Assembly: GCF_009769385.1 (NCBI RefSeq)
Contig: NZ_VKAB01000002.1
Location: 434,001 to 498,000, forward strand
Reading direction: 5' to 3'
Length of the DNA: 64,000 nucleotides
Origin: Saccharothrix deserti
GTDB lineage: Bacteria; Actinomycetota; Actinomycetes; Mycobacteriales; Pseudonocardiaceae
The notes below the pieces were generated by a model that saw only the letters and a program-made list of their open reading frames with translations, ran no database searches and was not told the origin of the DNA. A program made the position numbers and the translations under genes. This document shows, piece by piece, positions 1 through 8,285 of the stretch; the first letter of the stretch is position 1; each line of letters begins with the position of its first letter.

Positions 1-185
1 CGGTCGGCGTAGGCCAGGCCGTAGCCCGCAACGCGGGCGTCTTCGGCCTCGCCGTACTCCTCCACGATGGCGAACAACCGTGGCGCCTCGTCTGCCGCGA
101 GCTCACGCATGACCCTGGCGAACTCCTCCGGAGTCCACAGCGGTCCAACGGTGGTCAGTGCCGTCTGCTCAGCCAGCTCGTTCAC
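1..185 (-). CDS. hypothetical protein, N-terminal part (runs off the window edge)
   Basis: A GTG start at 185-183 opens a frame that stays open to the window edge, giving 61 residues that begin VNELAEQTALTTVGPLW and then become acidic and helical. The start overlaps the stop of the upstream prim-pol-like gene (GTGA), so the two are probably translated as a pair. No domain is recognised in the visible part. The C-terminus lies outside the window, so size and function are unknown. Confidence 0.6.
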   Translation of the reverse strand, partial: MNELAEQTALTTVGPLWTPEEFARVMRELAADEAPRLFAIVEEYGEAEDARVAGYGLAYAD

Positions 186-754
186 GCACTTTTCCTTCCT
201 AGGCTCTGGATGAGGTCGGCCAGCACGTCACCAGGCATCAGGACGTTGCCCGCCTGTTCGGGGGTGACCAGCCAGATCACCGGCGTGGTCTCAAGGGCGC
301 TCGGCGGCAGGGGCATCGGCATCCCCACATCCAGCACCCGCGCTTCATTGCTCAGCAGCACCGAGGGCACTGGTGGCCGGACGAGGAAGTAGGCGATCGG
401 CATGTTCGGGAAGGACAACACCGGCGTCGGCAGGGCGGCGAACCACGGGTCGTCCGCCAGGGCCATGACCAGCGACTCGGCCACCATGAACGCACCCAGA
501 CTCGCACCCGTCACGGTGAACACGTTCGGTGCGTACAAGCCGGGAGCCGACCACCACTCCCGCACCACATCGGCATCGGTGGTCGCTTCCTCGACCGGCC
601 GGAGACAGGGACTGGTGACGGGACGCTCGTCAACCGGGTGAGCGAACCGTCCGTCGTGCCAGACGGCTCCGGGTATGACGGGCCAACCGAGTGCGGCGTA
701 GTCCAGGGCGGCTTGCAACGTGGATTGCCGGGTGTCCGGCGTACTGCTCGGCAT
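182..754 (-). CDS. prim-pol N-terminal-domain-like protein
   Basis: A 190-residue protein starting at ATG 754, with a purine-rich stretch (GAAAGG) about 8 nt upstream. The N-terminus has the layout of actinobacterial 'bifunctional DNA primase/polymerase' N-terminal domains: an early ALDYAALGWPVIPGA segment, then an acidic helix ending VREWWSAPG. It is much shorter than a full primase/polymerase and shows no helicase or primase C-terminal part. The triad acidic residues expected of an active prim-pol are not obvious, so a role in DNA synthesis should not be assumed. It is coupled to the partial gene downstream (GTGA overlap) and diverges from the HTH gene at 934. The family call is moderate and the function is unknown. 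Confidence 0.6.
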   Translation of the reverse strand: MPSSTPDTRQSTLQAALDYAALGWPVIPGAVWHDGRFAHPVDERPVTSPCLRPVEEATTDADVVREWWSAPGLYAPNVFTVTGASLGAFMVAESLVMALADDPWFAALPTPVLSFPNMPIAYFLVRPPVPSVLLSNEARVLDVGMPMPLPPSALETTPVIWLVTPEQAGNVLMPGDVLADLIQSLGRKSA

Positions 755-933
755 TGCTTGGCCTTTCCGCTCAAGGGGTCTGCTCGATCAGGGCTGGTCA
801 AGGGTGGAATCCCCCAGGTGCGGCAACCAGCGCCAAGCCACCACACGGATCGAACCGCGATCCGGCAGCGGTACGCTCGACCAGCGACTACTTGCACCGC
901 GGAATGCGACAGCCAGCGCCAGGAGGTCACCCG

Positions 934-1960
934 ATGGCAGTACGGCGAACCTCCCTGGCCCGTGCCCGCAAGGCCGCCGGTTTCACGCAAGAGAAGCTCG
1001 CCGAAGCCGCCCACGTCGAACCGACGACGGTGGGGCGCTGGGAGGCAGGCACACGCGAACCGCTGCCGTACAAGCGTCCACTGCTGGCCAAGCTGCTGAA
1101 GATCACGATCGCCGAGCTGGACGAGCTGCTGCACCCCGAAGCGCCAAGCGTTGCGGCTACGCAACCTGCCGGCTCACTTCTCAGGGATGAGTTTGTCGAC
1201 CAGTCCAGCCTCGCGCCGGTTCAGGTCACTGGCCATGACAGCCGAGAACCAGCAGCAGGTGCGCCTGACGCAGGCGTACCACTTGGCGACTACCGCCCAG
1301 AACTTTCAGCTCGGCTCCAACGTCCTCGCGTCGCTGTCCCACCTGGCTGTGCAGATGGATGATGCCCGAACTGCCGAACGTTTGGCCCTCAAGGGAATAT
1401 CCCAAGTGACGGGCAGCCAAGCCCATGCGCCGCACCTTGTGGCACGTCTCCACACCATGGAGGGTCGGGCACTCGCCATGCAGGGCAAGGAACGCGAGGC
1501 ACGTCGAGCACTTGACGCCGGGGAGAGCGCCCTGGATTCTGTCGGACGCGGCACGCGGGACAGTTGGCTTTCCGGTTTCGATCGGGCTTCCTTCGCCGGC
1601 GAAGTTGCGCTCTGCACGTATGACTTGCAGCGGTACGAGGATGCGACACAGAGCGCCGCCGAAGTAATCGCACTGCGAAGCGCGAGCGACCGCGTACGGA
1701 GTCGTATCCTTGCCAGCTTGACACTCGCGAACGCACTTGCGGCACTAGGCGACCACGCGGGTGCGGCCCGAGTGGGCATTGAGATCATTACAGCTGCTCC
1801 AGGACTCGGATCCGCGCGTGCACACTCCGGCCTCGCGCAGTTGCGGCAGCGGCTTTCCGAGCAGTCCGCCTTGCCGGAGGTCAGTGAGATGAACGACCGC
1901 TTGGCGGCGTCTGCGGCAAGCGCGCAGATACCGGAAGCACAAGCGGAATGGTCCGTATGA
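934..1960 (+). pseudogene. HTH/TPR transcriptional regulator, disrupted by internal deletion and frameshift
   Basis: ATG 934 has a good ribosome site (AGGAGG at 921-926). It opens an XRE-type helix-turn-helix of about 70 residues (FTQEKLAEAAHVEPTTVGRW). That frame ends at 1362 in unrelated sequence. From about 1240 a second frame carries the C-terminal tetratricopeptide part (VRLTQAYHLATTAQNF, then LASLSHLAVQM) and runs to the stop at 1960. Actinobacterial HTH-TPR regulators of this kind are about 400 residues long and continuous. Here the two halves are in different frames and roughly 100-150 residues of the effector domain are missing. I infer a deletion with frameshift somewhere in 1150-1260. 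The stop overlaps the NUDIX start (ATGA), as in an intact regulator-NUDIX pair. Confidence 0.65.
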
Positions 1961-2475
1961 GTCGGCAGGACGATAGCGACCCGGAGCGCTTCAGGTGGCT
2001 GGCCGAGGGGAACGCGCGGCAAGCCCGCAAGCGTGTTTCGGCAAAGGTCGTCATCTGCGACAGGGACGACCGTGTCCTTCTCGTCAACCCGACGTACAAG
2101 CAGTACTGGGACCTTCCGGGTGGCATGGCGGAAGCGAACGAGTCACCCATTGCTGCGGCCGTCCGCGAGGTTGAAGAGGAACTGGGCTTCATCACGCAGA
2201 TCAGCGGACTGCTACTGGTGGACTGGGTAGACGCGCACGGCCCGTGGGACGACCTGCTGGTGTTCATCTTCGATGGCGGGACAGCGTACGAGGAAGACAC
2301 GCGCCGCATGTCGGTAGCCGACGAGGAGATATCCGATTTTGCATTCTTCTCGCTGGATGCCGCTGAAGCGCAGCTGAGGCAGGATATATGGCTCAAGCTT
2401 TCCCGGGCGATGGAGGCGAAGCGGGTAAGCGGTGTGTCATATGGGGAGTTCCACCAAAGTCGGATGGAGTCATGA
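1957..2475 (+). CDS. NUDIX hydrolase
   Basis: A 172-residue protein. ATG 1957 overlaps the preceding stop as ATGA; an in-frame ATG at 1948 is the alternative. A complete Nudix box is visible (GGMAEANESP, then REVEEELGF), giving the Gx5Ex7REUxEExGU pattern that binds Mg2+ and hydrolyses nucleoside diphosphates linked to another group. The strands before it (KVVICDRDDRVLLVN) match the N-terminal Nudix beta-sheet. The substrate cannot be read from the sequence. Pairing with an HTH-TPR regulator is common in actinomycetes; here the regulator is broken, so the gene may be uncoupled from its original control. Confidence 0.85.
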   Translation: MSRQDDSDPERFRWLAEGNARQARKRVSAKVVICDRDDRVLLVNPTYKQYWDLPGGMAEANESPIAAAVREVEEELGFITQISGLLLVDWVDAHGPWDDLLVFIFDGGTAYEEDTRRMSVADEEISDFAFFSLDAAEAQLRQDIWLKLSRAMEAKRVSGVSYGEFHQSRMES

Positions 2476-2880
2476 CCGGTGAACACCGATCGCCCGGTCG
2501 GGACCACGCCGATCCGGTAGGCCAGGCCTTGGAGGCCTCGGCCGCCGACCTCGCGTCGAACGGCAGCCGGCAGGTCGGCCACCGACTCGCGGACGAAAAC
2601 GTTGTGGCGCACCTTCTGTGGCGCCAGCTTCTCGGCGTGCAACAACGCGGCTGATCAGCTGTGCCCGCCGGTAGGCGGCGCAGGACAGCCACACCCGACC
2701 AGGCCGTCGCGGCGCTGCTTGGGCCGGTCGGCGGCCACGAGCAGGTCGCGGATGAGCACGGCAGCAGCGCGCCCTGGGCGGCGTAGTCGACGTTGGTGCG
2801 GAGCGTCATGCGGCGCCACCGCGCTATCCGCCCACACCTTCGTGATCCACATCACCCGATTGACGGTCATGCGGTGACAC
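2476..2880. other. gene-free, apparently decayed stretch
   Basis: No frame here shows a recognisable domain, a ribosome site and consistent length together. Minus-strand pieces look protein-like in short runs (for example VRHNVFVRESVADLPAAV near 2550-2610), but the coding signal changes frame. This suggests a decayed gene or insertion remnant that I cannot identify. The stretch ends at the operator at 2881. Confidence 0.4.
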
Positions 2881-2895
2881 TGATAATGATTACCA
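2881..2895. promoter_or_regulatory. Zur-type operator upstream of the metallophore-like operon
   Basis: TGATAATGATTACCA is a 7-1-7 inverted repeat with one mismatched pair. It is AT-rich in a very GC-rich setting and sits 40 bp before the GTG start at 2935. Actinobacterial Zur (zinc-sensing Fur-family repressor) sites have this TGA-AAT-N-ATT-TCA form. It does not look like an IdeR/DmdR iron box. Zinc repression of the downstream operon is inferred. Another Fur-family protein could bind instead. Confidence 0.65.
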
Positions 2896-2934
2896 TTCCC
2901 TCGACCCGGTCCGACGTCCTCCGGAGGAGCACGC

Positions 2935-4191
2935 GTGGCGCACTTGTTGATGATCGAGAGCTGGGTCGGCGCGATGAGCTCGCTGCTGCCACGGGCGATC
3001 CACGAGTCGGGCCACCGGTTCACCTTCCTCACCCGCGATCTGCACCACTACCTGCGTTCCGCGCCAACGCACCCGCACCCGTTGCTGGCGGCGGAGAACG
3101 TGCTCACCTCCGAGACCAACGACATCCCGGCGCTTCTGTCCTATGTGGAGCGTATGCACGAAGTGCTCCCGTTCGACGGCGTGATCTCCTCCTGCGACTA
3201 CTACCTCTCCACCGTCGCCACGGTGGCCAGGCACCTGAACCTGCCCGGTCCCGACCCGCAGGCCGTCGAACGCGCCTACCGCAAGGACCTCACCCGGACC
3301 ACCACCCGCGACGCGGGCGTGCCCGGCCCCCGGTTCGCCCTCACCGAGGACTGGCCCGCCACCGCGAAAGCCGCCGCCGACCTGGGCTACCCGCTGGTGA
3401 TCAAGCCGGTCGACCTGTGCGCCGGGATGCACGTCCGCGAGGTGCGGGACGAGGCCGGTCTCCGCGAGGCGTTCCTCGCCCTGGAGGCGTTCCCGGTCAA
3501 CGCCCGGGGCCAGGAGCGGGTGCCGACCGTGCTGCTCGAGGAACTCCTCGTCGGCCCCGAGGTGAGCGTGGAGACGGTGACGGTGGCCGGCACGACCTAC
3601 GTGATCGGCGTTACGGACAAGAGCCTGGCCGGGCGGCCGTGGTTCGTGGAGAGCGGCCACATGTTCCCGGCCGCCCTGACCGACGCCGACCGGTCCGCCG
3701 CCGTCGACACCGCCGTGGCCGCGATCGAAGCGCTGGGCCTGGACCACGCCGTGGCGCACACCGAGGTCAAGCTGACCGCCGACGGCCCCCGGCTGATCGA
3801 GGTCAACCCGCGCCCGGCGGGCAACCAGATCACCGAACTGGTCCGCCGCGTCACGGGCATCGACCTGCCTTCCGTGTTCGCCCAGCTCGCCGCCGGCCAA
3901 CAGCCCGACCTGCGCGCCCGCGAAACCGGCGTGCGCAGCGCGGCCATCTCGTTCCTGCTGCCACCGCGCGCCGGGGTGCTGGCCGGCATCGACGGCGTCG
4001 ACACCCTGGCCGCGAACCCCGAGGTGGTCGACTGGGCGGCGAAGCCCGCCGGGCACCGGGCCGGCGAACCGACCAGCAACAACAGCTACCTCGGGCACGT
4101 CATGGTCACGTCACCGGACACCGACGCCCGTGACCGGGCGGAACGCGTCGTGAGCACGCTGGAAGTCCGGTACGCGGAGGGTGCCGAGTGA
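2935..4191 (+). CDS. ATP-grasp amino acid/carboxylate-amine ligase
   Basis: A 418-residue protein. GTG 2935 is preceded by GGAGGA (2923-2928), a strong ribosome site. ATP-grasp features are clear: YPLVIKPVD (ATP-binding lysine), a VLLEELLVGPEVSVETV strand, and the metal-binding HTEVKLT and LIEVNPRPAGNQI segment near residue 290. Enzymes of this group activate a carboxylate as acyl-phosphate and join it to an amine, often making dipeptides. The N-terminal domain (about 1-110) is Rossmann-like, as in L-amino-acid ligases. It is the first gene of the operon; its stop overlaps the next start. With a dipeptide-epimerase-like gene downstream, dipeptide formation is a reasonable inference, but the substrates are unknown. 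Confidence 0.85.
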   Translation: MAHLLMIESWVGAMSSLLPRAIHESGHRFTFLTRDLHHYLRSAPTHPHPLLAAENVLTSETNDIPALLSYVERMHEVLPFDGVISSCDYYLSTVATVARHLNLPGPDPQAVERAYRKDLTRTTTRDAGVPGPRFALTEDWPATAKAAADLGYPLVIKPVDLCAGMHVREVRDEAGLREAFLALEAFPVNARGQERVPTVLLEELLVGPEVSVETVTVAGTTYVIGVTDKSLAGRPWFVESGHMFPAALTDADRSAAVDTAVAAIEALGLDHAVAHTEVKLTADGPRLIEVNPRPAGNQITELVRRVTGIDLPSVFAQLAAGQQPDLRARETGVRSAAISFLLPPRAGVLAGIDGVDTLAANPEVVDWAAKPAGHRAGEPTSNNSYLGHVMVTSPDTDARDRAERVVSTLEVRYAEGAE

Positions 4192-5021
4192 CCGCCGAGG
4201 CGGCCCGCCGCCCGCTGTCCGGCGTCACCGAACTCATCGCCCTCGCGCGCACGGGCGGGATGGGACCCGATCCGGCCGAGTGCCGGGTGAGCGTCGCGTT
4301 CACCACCAGGCAGGGCGCCCGGCACGTCTCGCGCGGCCAGGCGTACCGCAACACCGTGATCAGCGTCCGGGTCGGTGACGCGGTCGGCTCGTGCGCGGTC
4401 GAACCAGACGAGGCGGACGACGCGGAGGTGACCGACTGCGTCGGCGAGAGCGTCGCGGACCTGCTCACCCACCCCGACGCCGCGATCCGCACCGCCGTGC
4501 TGGACGCGTACCTGATGAACGCGCACCCGCACGAACTCTCGGCCGCACAGCAGGTCGTGATCGGCCCCGGCGACTCGCTCGCCAAGTCGATGGCCCGCGC
4601 GTCGGCGGTGGTCGACCTGCTGGACGCCGTGCCGGGACAACGGGTGCTGGTCGTCGGCGTGGTGAACTCGCTGCTGCACCACCTGCGCGCCCGCGGCCTG
4701 CGGTACGTGCCGTGCGACCTCAAGGGCGGTCGCACCGAGTGGGACGAGCCGATCGTGACCGACGCCGAGGCCGCCGTCGCGGACTGCGACCTGGTGCTGG
4801 CCTCCGGCATGACGGTCGGGAACGGCAGCTTCGAACGGCTGCTGCGCACCGCGGTCGCCGCCGACCGGCCGCTGGTGGTGTTCGCCCAGACCGCGAGCGC
4901 GATCGTGCCGTGGTTCCTCGGCTCGGGCGTCACGGCGGTGTCGGCGGAGCCGTACCCCTTCTTCTGGCTGCACGGCGGCCCGACCACGCTGCACCACTAC
5001 CGAGCAGAACGGGTCCGGTGA
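4188..5021 (+). CDS. DUF4213/DUF364 'heavy-metal chelation' family protein
   Basis: A 277-residue protein whose GTG start overlaps the ATP-grasp stop. The N-terminal half (about 1-110) fits DUF4213 (AVLDAYLMNAHP before the junction). The C-terminal half is a Rossmann-like DUF364 domain, with RVLVVGVVNSLLHHLRARG and the typical ASGMTVGNGSFERLL segment. Pfam labels both domains putative heavy-metal chelation, based largely on genomic context and structure; a reaction is not established. A copy inside an amino-acid-ligase/PLP/epimerase operon with a Zur-like box supports a metal-linked role. Whether it is an enzyme or a metal-handling protein cannot be decided from sequence. Confidence 0.8.
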   Translation: MTAEAARRPLSGVTELIALARTGGMGPDPAECRVSVAFTTRQGARHVSRGQAYRNTVISVRVGDAVGSCAVEPDEADDAEVTDCVGESVADLLTHPDAAIRTAVLDAYLMNAHPHELSAAQQVVIGPGDSLAKSMARASAVVDLLDAVPGQRVLVVGVVNSLLHHLRARGLRYVPCDLKGGRTEWDEPIVTDAEAAVADCDLVLASGMTVGNGSFERLLRTAVAADRPLVVFAQTASAIVPWFLGSGVTAVSAEPYPFFWLHGGPTTLHHYRAERVR

Positions 5022-6094
5022 CCGTGCTGTCTCCAGCGGGCACACGCCGCAACCACCACCTGCTCGACCTGCTCGGCAACACCCCGGTCGCCCGCATCGA
5101 CACCCCGCTCCCCCACCGCCACGGCGGTTTCTGGGCGAAGCTGGAGTGCCTGAGCGCGGGCGGCATGAAGGCGCGCTCGGCGGTCGCGATGCTGTTGGCC
5201 GCACGTGAACGCGGCGAACTGCGTCCCGGCGCGGTGGTCGTGGAGTCGACCAGCGGCACCCTCGGCCTCGGACTGGCGTTCGCCGGTCAGGCGTTGGGGC
5301 ACCCGGTCGTGCTGGTGGTCGACCACGAGTTGGAACCGTCGATGCGCGCGCTGCTCCGCGCCCACGGCGCCCGGCTGGAGGTCGTGGACCGGCCGCACCC
5401 GACCGGCGGCTGGCAGCAGGCCCGGCTGGACCGGCTCCAGTCGGTGCTGCGCGGGCTGCCGGGCGCGTACTGGCCCGACCAGTACAACAACCCCGACAAC
5501 CCCGCCGGGTACACGGGTCTGGCCCGGGAACTCGCGACCCAACTGGACCGCGCCGACGTGCTGGTGTGCAGCGTGGGCACCGGCGGGCACAGCGCCGGCG
5601 TCGTCACGGCCCTGCGCCGCTACTGGCCCGACGTGCGGCTGATCGGCGTGGACACCGTCGGCTCGACCATCTTCGGCCAGCCCGCCCGGTCACGCGTGAT
5701 GCGCGGCCTGGGCAGCAGCATCCACCCGCGCAACGTCGCCTACGAGGAGTTCGACGAGGTGCACTGGCTCGGCCCGGTGGAGGTGGTCGACGCCTGCCGC
5801 AGGCTCGCCCGGGACTGCTTCGTCACCGGCGGCTGGAGCACCGGCGCGGTCGCCCTGGTGTCGGCGTGGGTGGCGCGCGTCGAGCCGGGCGCGACCGTGG
5901 TGACGATCTTCCCGGACGGTCCGCACCGCTATCTCGGCACCATCTTCGACGACGATTTCTGCCGGTCACGGGGTCTGTTGGGGACGCCGGAGGACCGGCC
6001 GGTGGAGATCGCGGACACGGCGGAGATCGAGGTCACCAGCTGGGCCAGGTGCCGGTCGGTGTACGCGCCCAAGGCCGTCGGGGTGCCGGCGTGA
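5018..6094 (+). CDS. PLP-dependent cysteine-synthase-family enzyme
   Basis: A 358-residue fold-type II PLP enzyme, with its GTG start coupled to the preceding stop. Visible motifs are LLGNTPV at the N-terminus, the likely PLP lysine in SAGGMKARSA, a substrate loop STSGTLGLGLA in place of the usual TSGNTG, and the phosphate-binding glycine loop VGTGGHSAG. The changed substrate loop argues against ordinary O-acetylserine sulfhydrylase and for a dedicated beta-replacement enzyme. SbnA, which joins O-phosphoserine to glutamate in staphyloferrin B synthesis, is a known metallophore example. Here a beta-replacement on a serine derivative by an amine nucleophile is inferred. The C-terminal tail after residue 310 is extra relative to CysK. 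Confidence 0.85.
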   Translation: MTVLSPAGTRRNHHLLDLLGNTPVARIDTPLPHRHGGFWAKLECLSAGGMKARSAVAMLLAARERGELRPGAVVVESTSGTLGLGLAFAGQALGHPVVLVVDHELEPSMRALLRAHGARLEVVDRPHPTGGWQQARLDRLQSVLRGLPGAYWPDQYNNPDNPAGYTGLARELATQLDRADVLVCSVGTGGHSAGVVTALRRYWPDVRLIGVDTVGSTIFGQPARSRVMRGLGSSIHPRNVAYEEFDEVHWLGPVEVVDACRRLARDCFVTGGWSTGAVALVSAWVARVEPGATVVTIFPDGPHRYLGTIFDDDFCRSRGLLGTPEDRPVEIADTAEIEVTSWARCRSVYAPKAVGVPA

Positions 6095-7107
6095 AGCTCG
6101 ACTGGACGGTGTACGGGCTGGAGCTGCGGTCGCCGTTGCGCATCTCGCGGTCGGTGATGGCACGTCGTGACGCCGTGCGCGTGGTGGTCGAGTGCGACGG
6201 GTTGCGCGGGCACGGCGAGGTGGTGACGAGCCAGTACTACGGGCTGGACGTCTCGCGGATCACCGGTCTGCTGCGGGACTTGGCGCCGGTGGTGGCCGGG
6301 TGCGCTGGGCCTGCGGAGTTGCGCGAACGCCTGCCGGAGCTGCCGCCGGGAGTGCTGGCCGCCGTGGACACCGCCCTGCACGACCTGACGGCGTTGCGGC
6401 AAGGGGTGCCGGTGCACGCCCTCGTCGGCGTTCCACAGTGGACGGACGTGCCGACGGCCTGCACGATCGGTATCGGTGACCCGGCGACGGCTGCCGCCAA
6501 CGCCGCCGAACTGGCCGCACGCGGGTTCACCGTGCTGAAGGTCAAGGTCGGCTCGGAGCACGACGTCGCCACCGTCAAGGCGATCCGGGCCGCCGCGCCG
6601 GACGCGCGCCTCATCCTCGACCCCAACGGCGGTTGGACCGCCGAGCAGGCCGTCCGGATCGTCGAACAGCTCACCGGCGTCGACGCCTTGGAGCAGCCGA
6701 TCGCACCCGGCCGACCGGACGACCTGGCGTGGCTGCACGACCGGTGCCCGGTGCCGTTGATCGCGGACGAGGACGCGGCCACCGCCGCCGACGTGCGTGC
6801 GCTGGCGGGCGTGGTCGACGGCGTGAACGTCAAGCTGGCCAAGTGCGGCGGGATCACCGCGGCCCGCGAGATCATCGACATCGCGCACGCGTCCGGCCTG
6901 GACGTCATGCTCGGCTGCCTGGTGGCCAGTTCGCTCGGCATCGCGCCGGCCGTGCACCTGACCGGCCACGCCCGGTGGGTCGACCTGGACGGCCACCTCC
7001 TGCTCGCCGACGACCCGTGGACCGGTATCGGCGGTGAGGACGGCACGCTGCGGCTGTCCCCCGCGCCCGGTCTCGGCGTGGTGTCCAAAAGGGTTGAGCA
7101 CCGATGA
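6091..7107 (+). CDS. enolase-superfamily dipeptide epimerase-like enzyme
   Basis: A 338-residue protein, GTG start coupled to the previous stop. It belongs to the mandelate-racemase/muconate-lactonizing subgroup. Seen in order are the KxK acid/base pair in LKVKVG, metal ligands in DPNGGW, LEQPI and ADED, the opposite-face lysine in NVKLAKCGG, and a GCLVASS plus DLDGHLLL C-terminus. The last two resemble L-Ala-D/L-Glu epimerases (GCMxES, DLDG), which epimerise dipeptides. All catalytic residues are present, so activity is expected. Next to an ATP-grasp ligase it suggests stereochemical editing of a dipeptide-like intermediate. o-Succinylbenzoate synthase or N-acylamino-acid racemase relatives are the main alternatives. 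Confidence 0.85.
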   Translation: MKLDWTVYGLELRSPLRISRSVMARRDAVRVVVECDGLRGHGEVVTSQYYGLDVSRITGLLRDLAPVVAGCAGPAELRERLPELPPGVLAAVDTALHDLTALRQGVPVHALVGVPQWTDVPTACTIGIGDPATAAANAAELAARGFTVLKVKVGSEHDVATVKAIRAAAPDARLILDPNGGWTAEQAVRIVEQLTGVDALEQPIAPGRPDDLAWLHDRCPVPLIADEDAATAADVRALAGVVDGVNVKLAKCGGITAAREIIDIAHASGLDVMLGCLVASSLGIAPAVHLTGHARWVDLDGHLLLADDPWTGIGGEDGTLRLSPAPGLGVVSKRVEHR

Positions 7108-8285
7108 GGCGTTTCCCTCTGTCGGTGCGCGTGCTGCTGGTCAACCAGTTCGGCGTGAACACCGGTTTCTACCTGCTGATCCCCTACCTGGCCACGCACC
7201 TGGGCGACCTCGGCCTGTCGGTGGCGACGATCGGCGTGGTGCTCGGCGTGCGGACGTTGAGCCAGCAGGGGCTGTTCCTGCTCGGCGGCTCGGCGTCCGA
7301 CCGGCTCGGCCCGCGCCGGATCATCATCGCGGGCTGCGCGATCCGGGCGATCGGGTTCGGGCTGTTCGCGGCGGGCGAGTCGGTGGCGGTGCTGCTGGCC
7401 GCGTCCGTGCTCAGCGGGCTCGCGGGCGCGTTGTTCAACCCGGCCGTGCGCGCCTACATCGCCGAGGAGTCGTCCGACCGGGCGGGCGCGTTCGCCCTGT
7501 TCAACATCTACGGGCAGGCGGGCGCGCTGACCGGTCCGCTGCTGGGCAGCCTGCTGATGCTGTGGGACTTCCGGATCGCCGCGCTGGTCGCGGCCGGGAT
7601 CTTCGCCGTGCTCACCGTCGTGCAGGCGGTCGTGCTGCCCGCACGTCCCGCCCCGCCGCACCAGGGCACCGTGCTGGACGACTGGCGCGAGTGCCTGGCC
7701 GACCGCCGGTTCCTCGCGTTCACCGGCGCGCTCACCGGCATGTTCGTGCTCCAGAACCAGCTCTACCTGGTGCTGCCGTTGGAGGCACGGCGGCTCACCG
7801 ACTCGGCGCTCGCCGTCGCGGCCGTGTTCCTGGTGTCCACGGTGGCCACTCTGCTGTTCCAGGTGCGCATCACCAAGGCGCTGAAGCGGATGGCACGCGG
7901 CCGGGTGATCGCGCTCGGGCTCGCCGTCATGGGGCTGGGGTTCGTGGCGACGGCGGTGAGCCACGTCGGCCCGCTCGGCGGCATCACGCCCGTCCTGGTC
8001 GCGGCGCTGCTGCTGTCGGTGGGCGTGATGATCGCGCACCCGTTCGTCTACGAGCTGATCCCGGCATTCGGCCGCACTGGGCTCGCGGGCACCTACTTCG
8101 GCGTGTTCTACCTGGTCTCGGGCGTCGCCGCGGCCTTGGGCAACGCGGCGATCGGCTGGGTGTTCGGCCGGTCGGGCTGGGTGGCGTCCCTGCTGTGCGT
8201 GGCGATCGGGCTCGGGTGCGCGGCGGCCGTGGCCCGCTTGCACCGACGTGGCGTGCTCGCCAAGAACCGAGAGGTGGCCCGATGA
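7104..8285 (+). CDS. MFS transporter, probable exporter of the operon product
   Basis: A 393-residue, 12-helix major facilitator. The signature between helices 2 and 3 is present (GGSASDRLGPRRIII). ATG 7104 overlaps the epimerase stop. Drug/metabolite efflux MFS proteins of this size commonly secrete small metallophores. Position between the biosynthetic and uptake genes supports export of the product. Nothing in the sequence specifies the substrate. Confidence 0.85.
   Translation: MRRFPLSVRVLLVNQFGVNTGFYLLIPYLATHLGDLGLSVATIGVVLGVRTLSQQGLFLLGGSASDRLGPRRIIIAGCAIRAIGFGLFAAGESVAVLLAASVLSGLAGALFNPAVRAYIAEESSDRAGAFALFNIYGQAGALTGPLLGSLLMLWDFRIAALVAAGIFAVLTVVQAVVLPARPAPPHQGTVLDDWRECLADRRFLAFTGALTGMFVLQNQLYLVLPLEARRLTDSALAVAAVFLVSTVATLLFQVRITKALKRMARGRVIALGLAVMGLGFVATAVSHVGPLGGITPVLVAALLLSVGVMIAHPFVYELIPAFGRTGLAGTYFGVFYLVSGVAAALGNAAIGWVFGRSGWVASLLCVAIGLGCAAAVARLHRRGVLAKNREVAR

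Noticed and set aside
182-2475. Remnant of an actinobacterial integrative conjugative element (prim-pol, HTH, NUDIX)
   Set aside because: No integrase, excisionase, FtsK-type transfer gene or attachment-site repeat is seen; such gene pairs are also common chromosomal genes.
2890-4133. Long open frames on both strands opposite and out of frame with the ATP-grasp gene
   Set aside because: Arg/Pro/Gly-rich translation with no motif; a GC-skew shadow of the real gene, which has a ribosome site and ATP-grasp residues.
5018-6094. Ordinary cysteine synthase CysK/CysM
   Set aside because: The substrate loop is STSGTLGLG rather than TSGNTG, the C-terminus is longer, and the context is not sulfur assimilation.
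6237-8243. A 668-codon minus-strand open frame opposite the epimerase and MFS genes
   Set aside because: Composition is His/Gln/Arg-rich without domains; the plus-strand genes carry full catalytic and transporter motifs.
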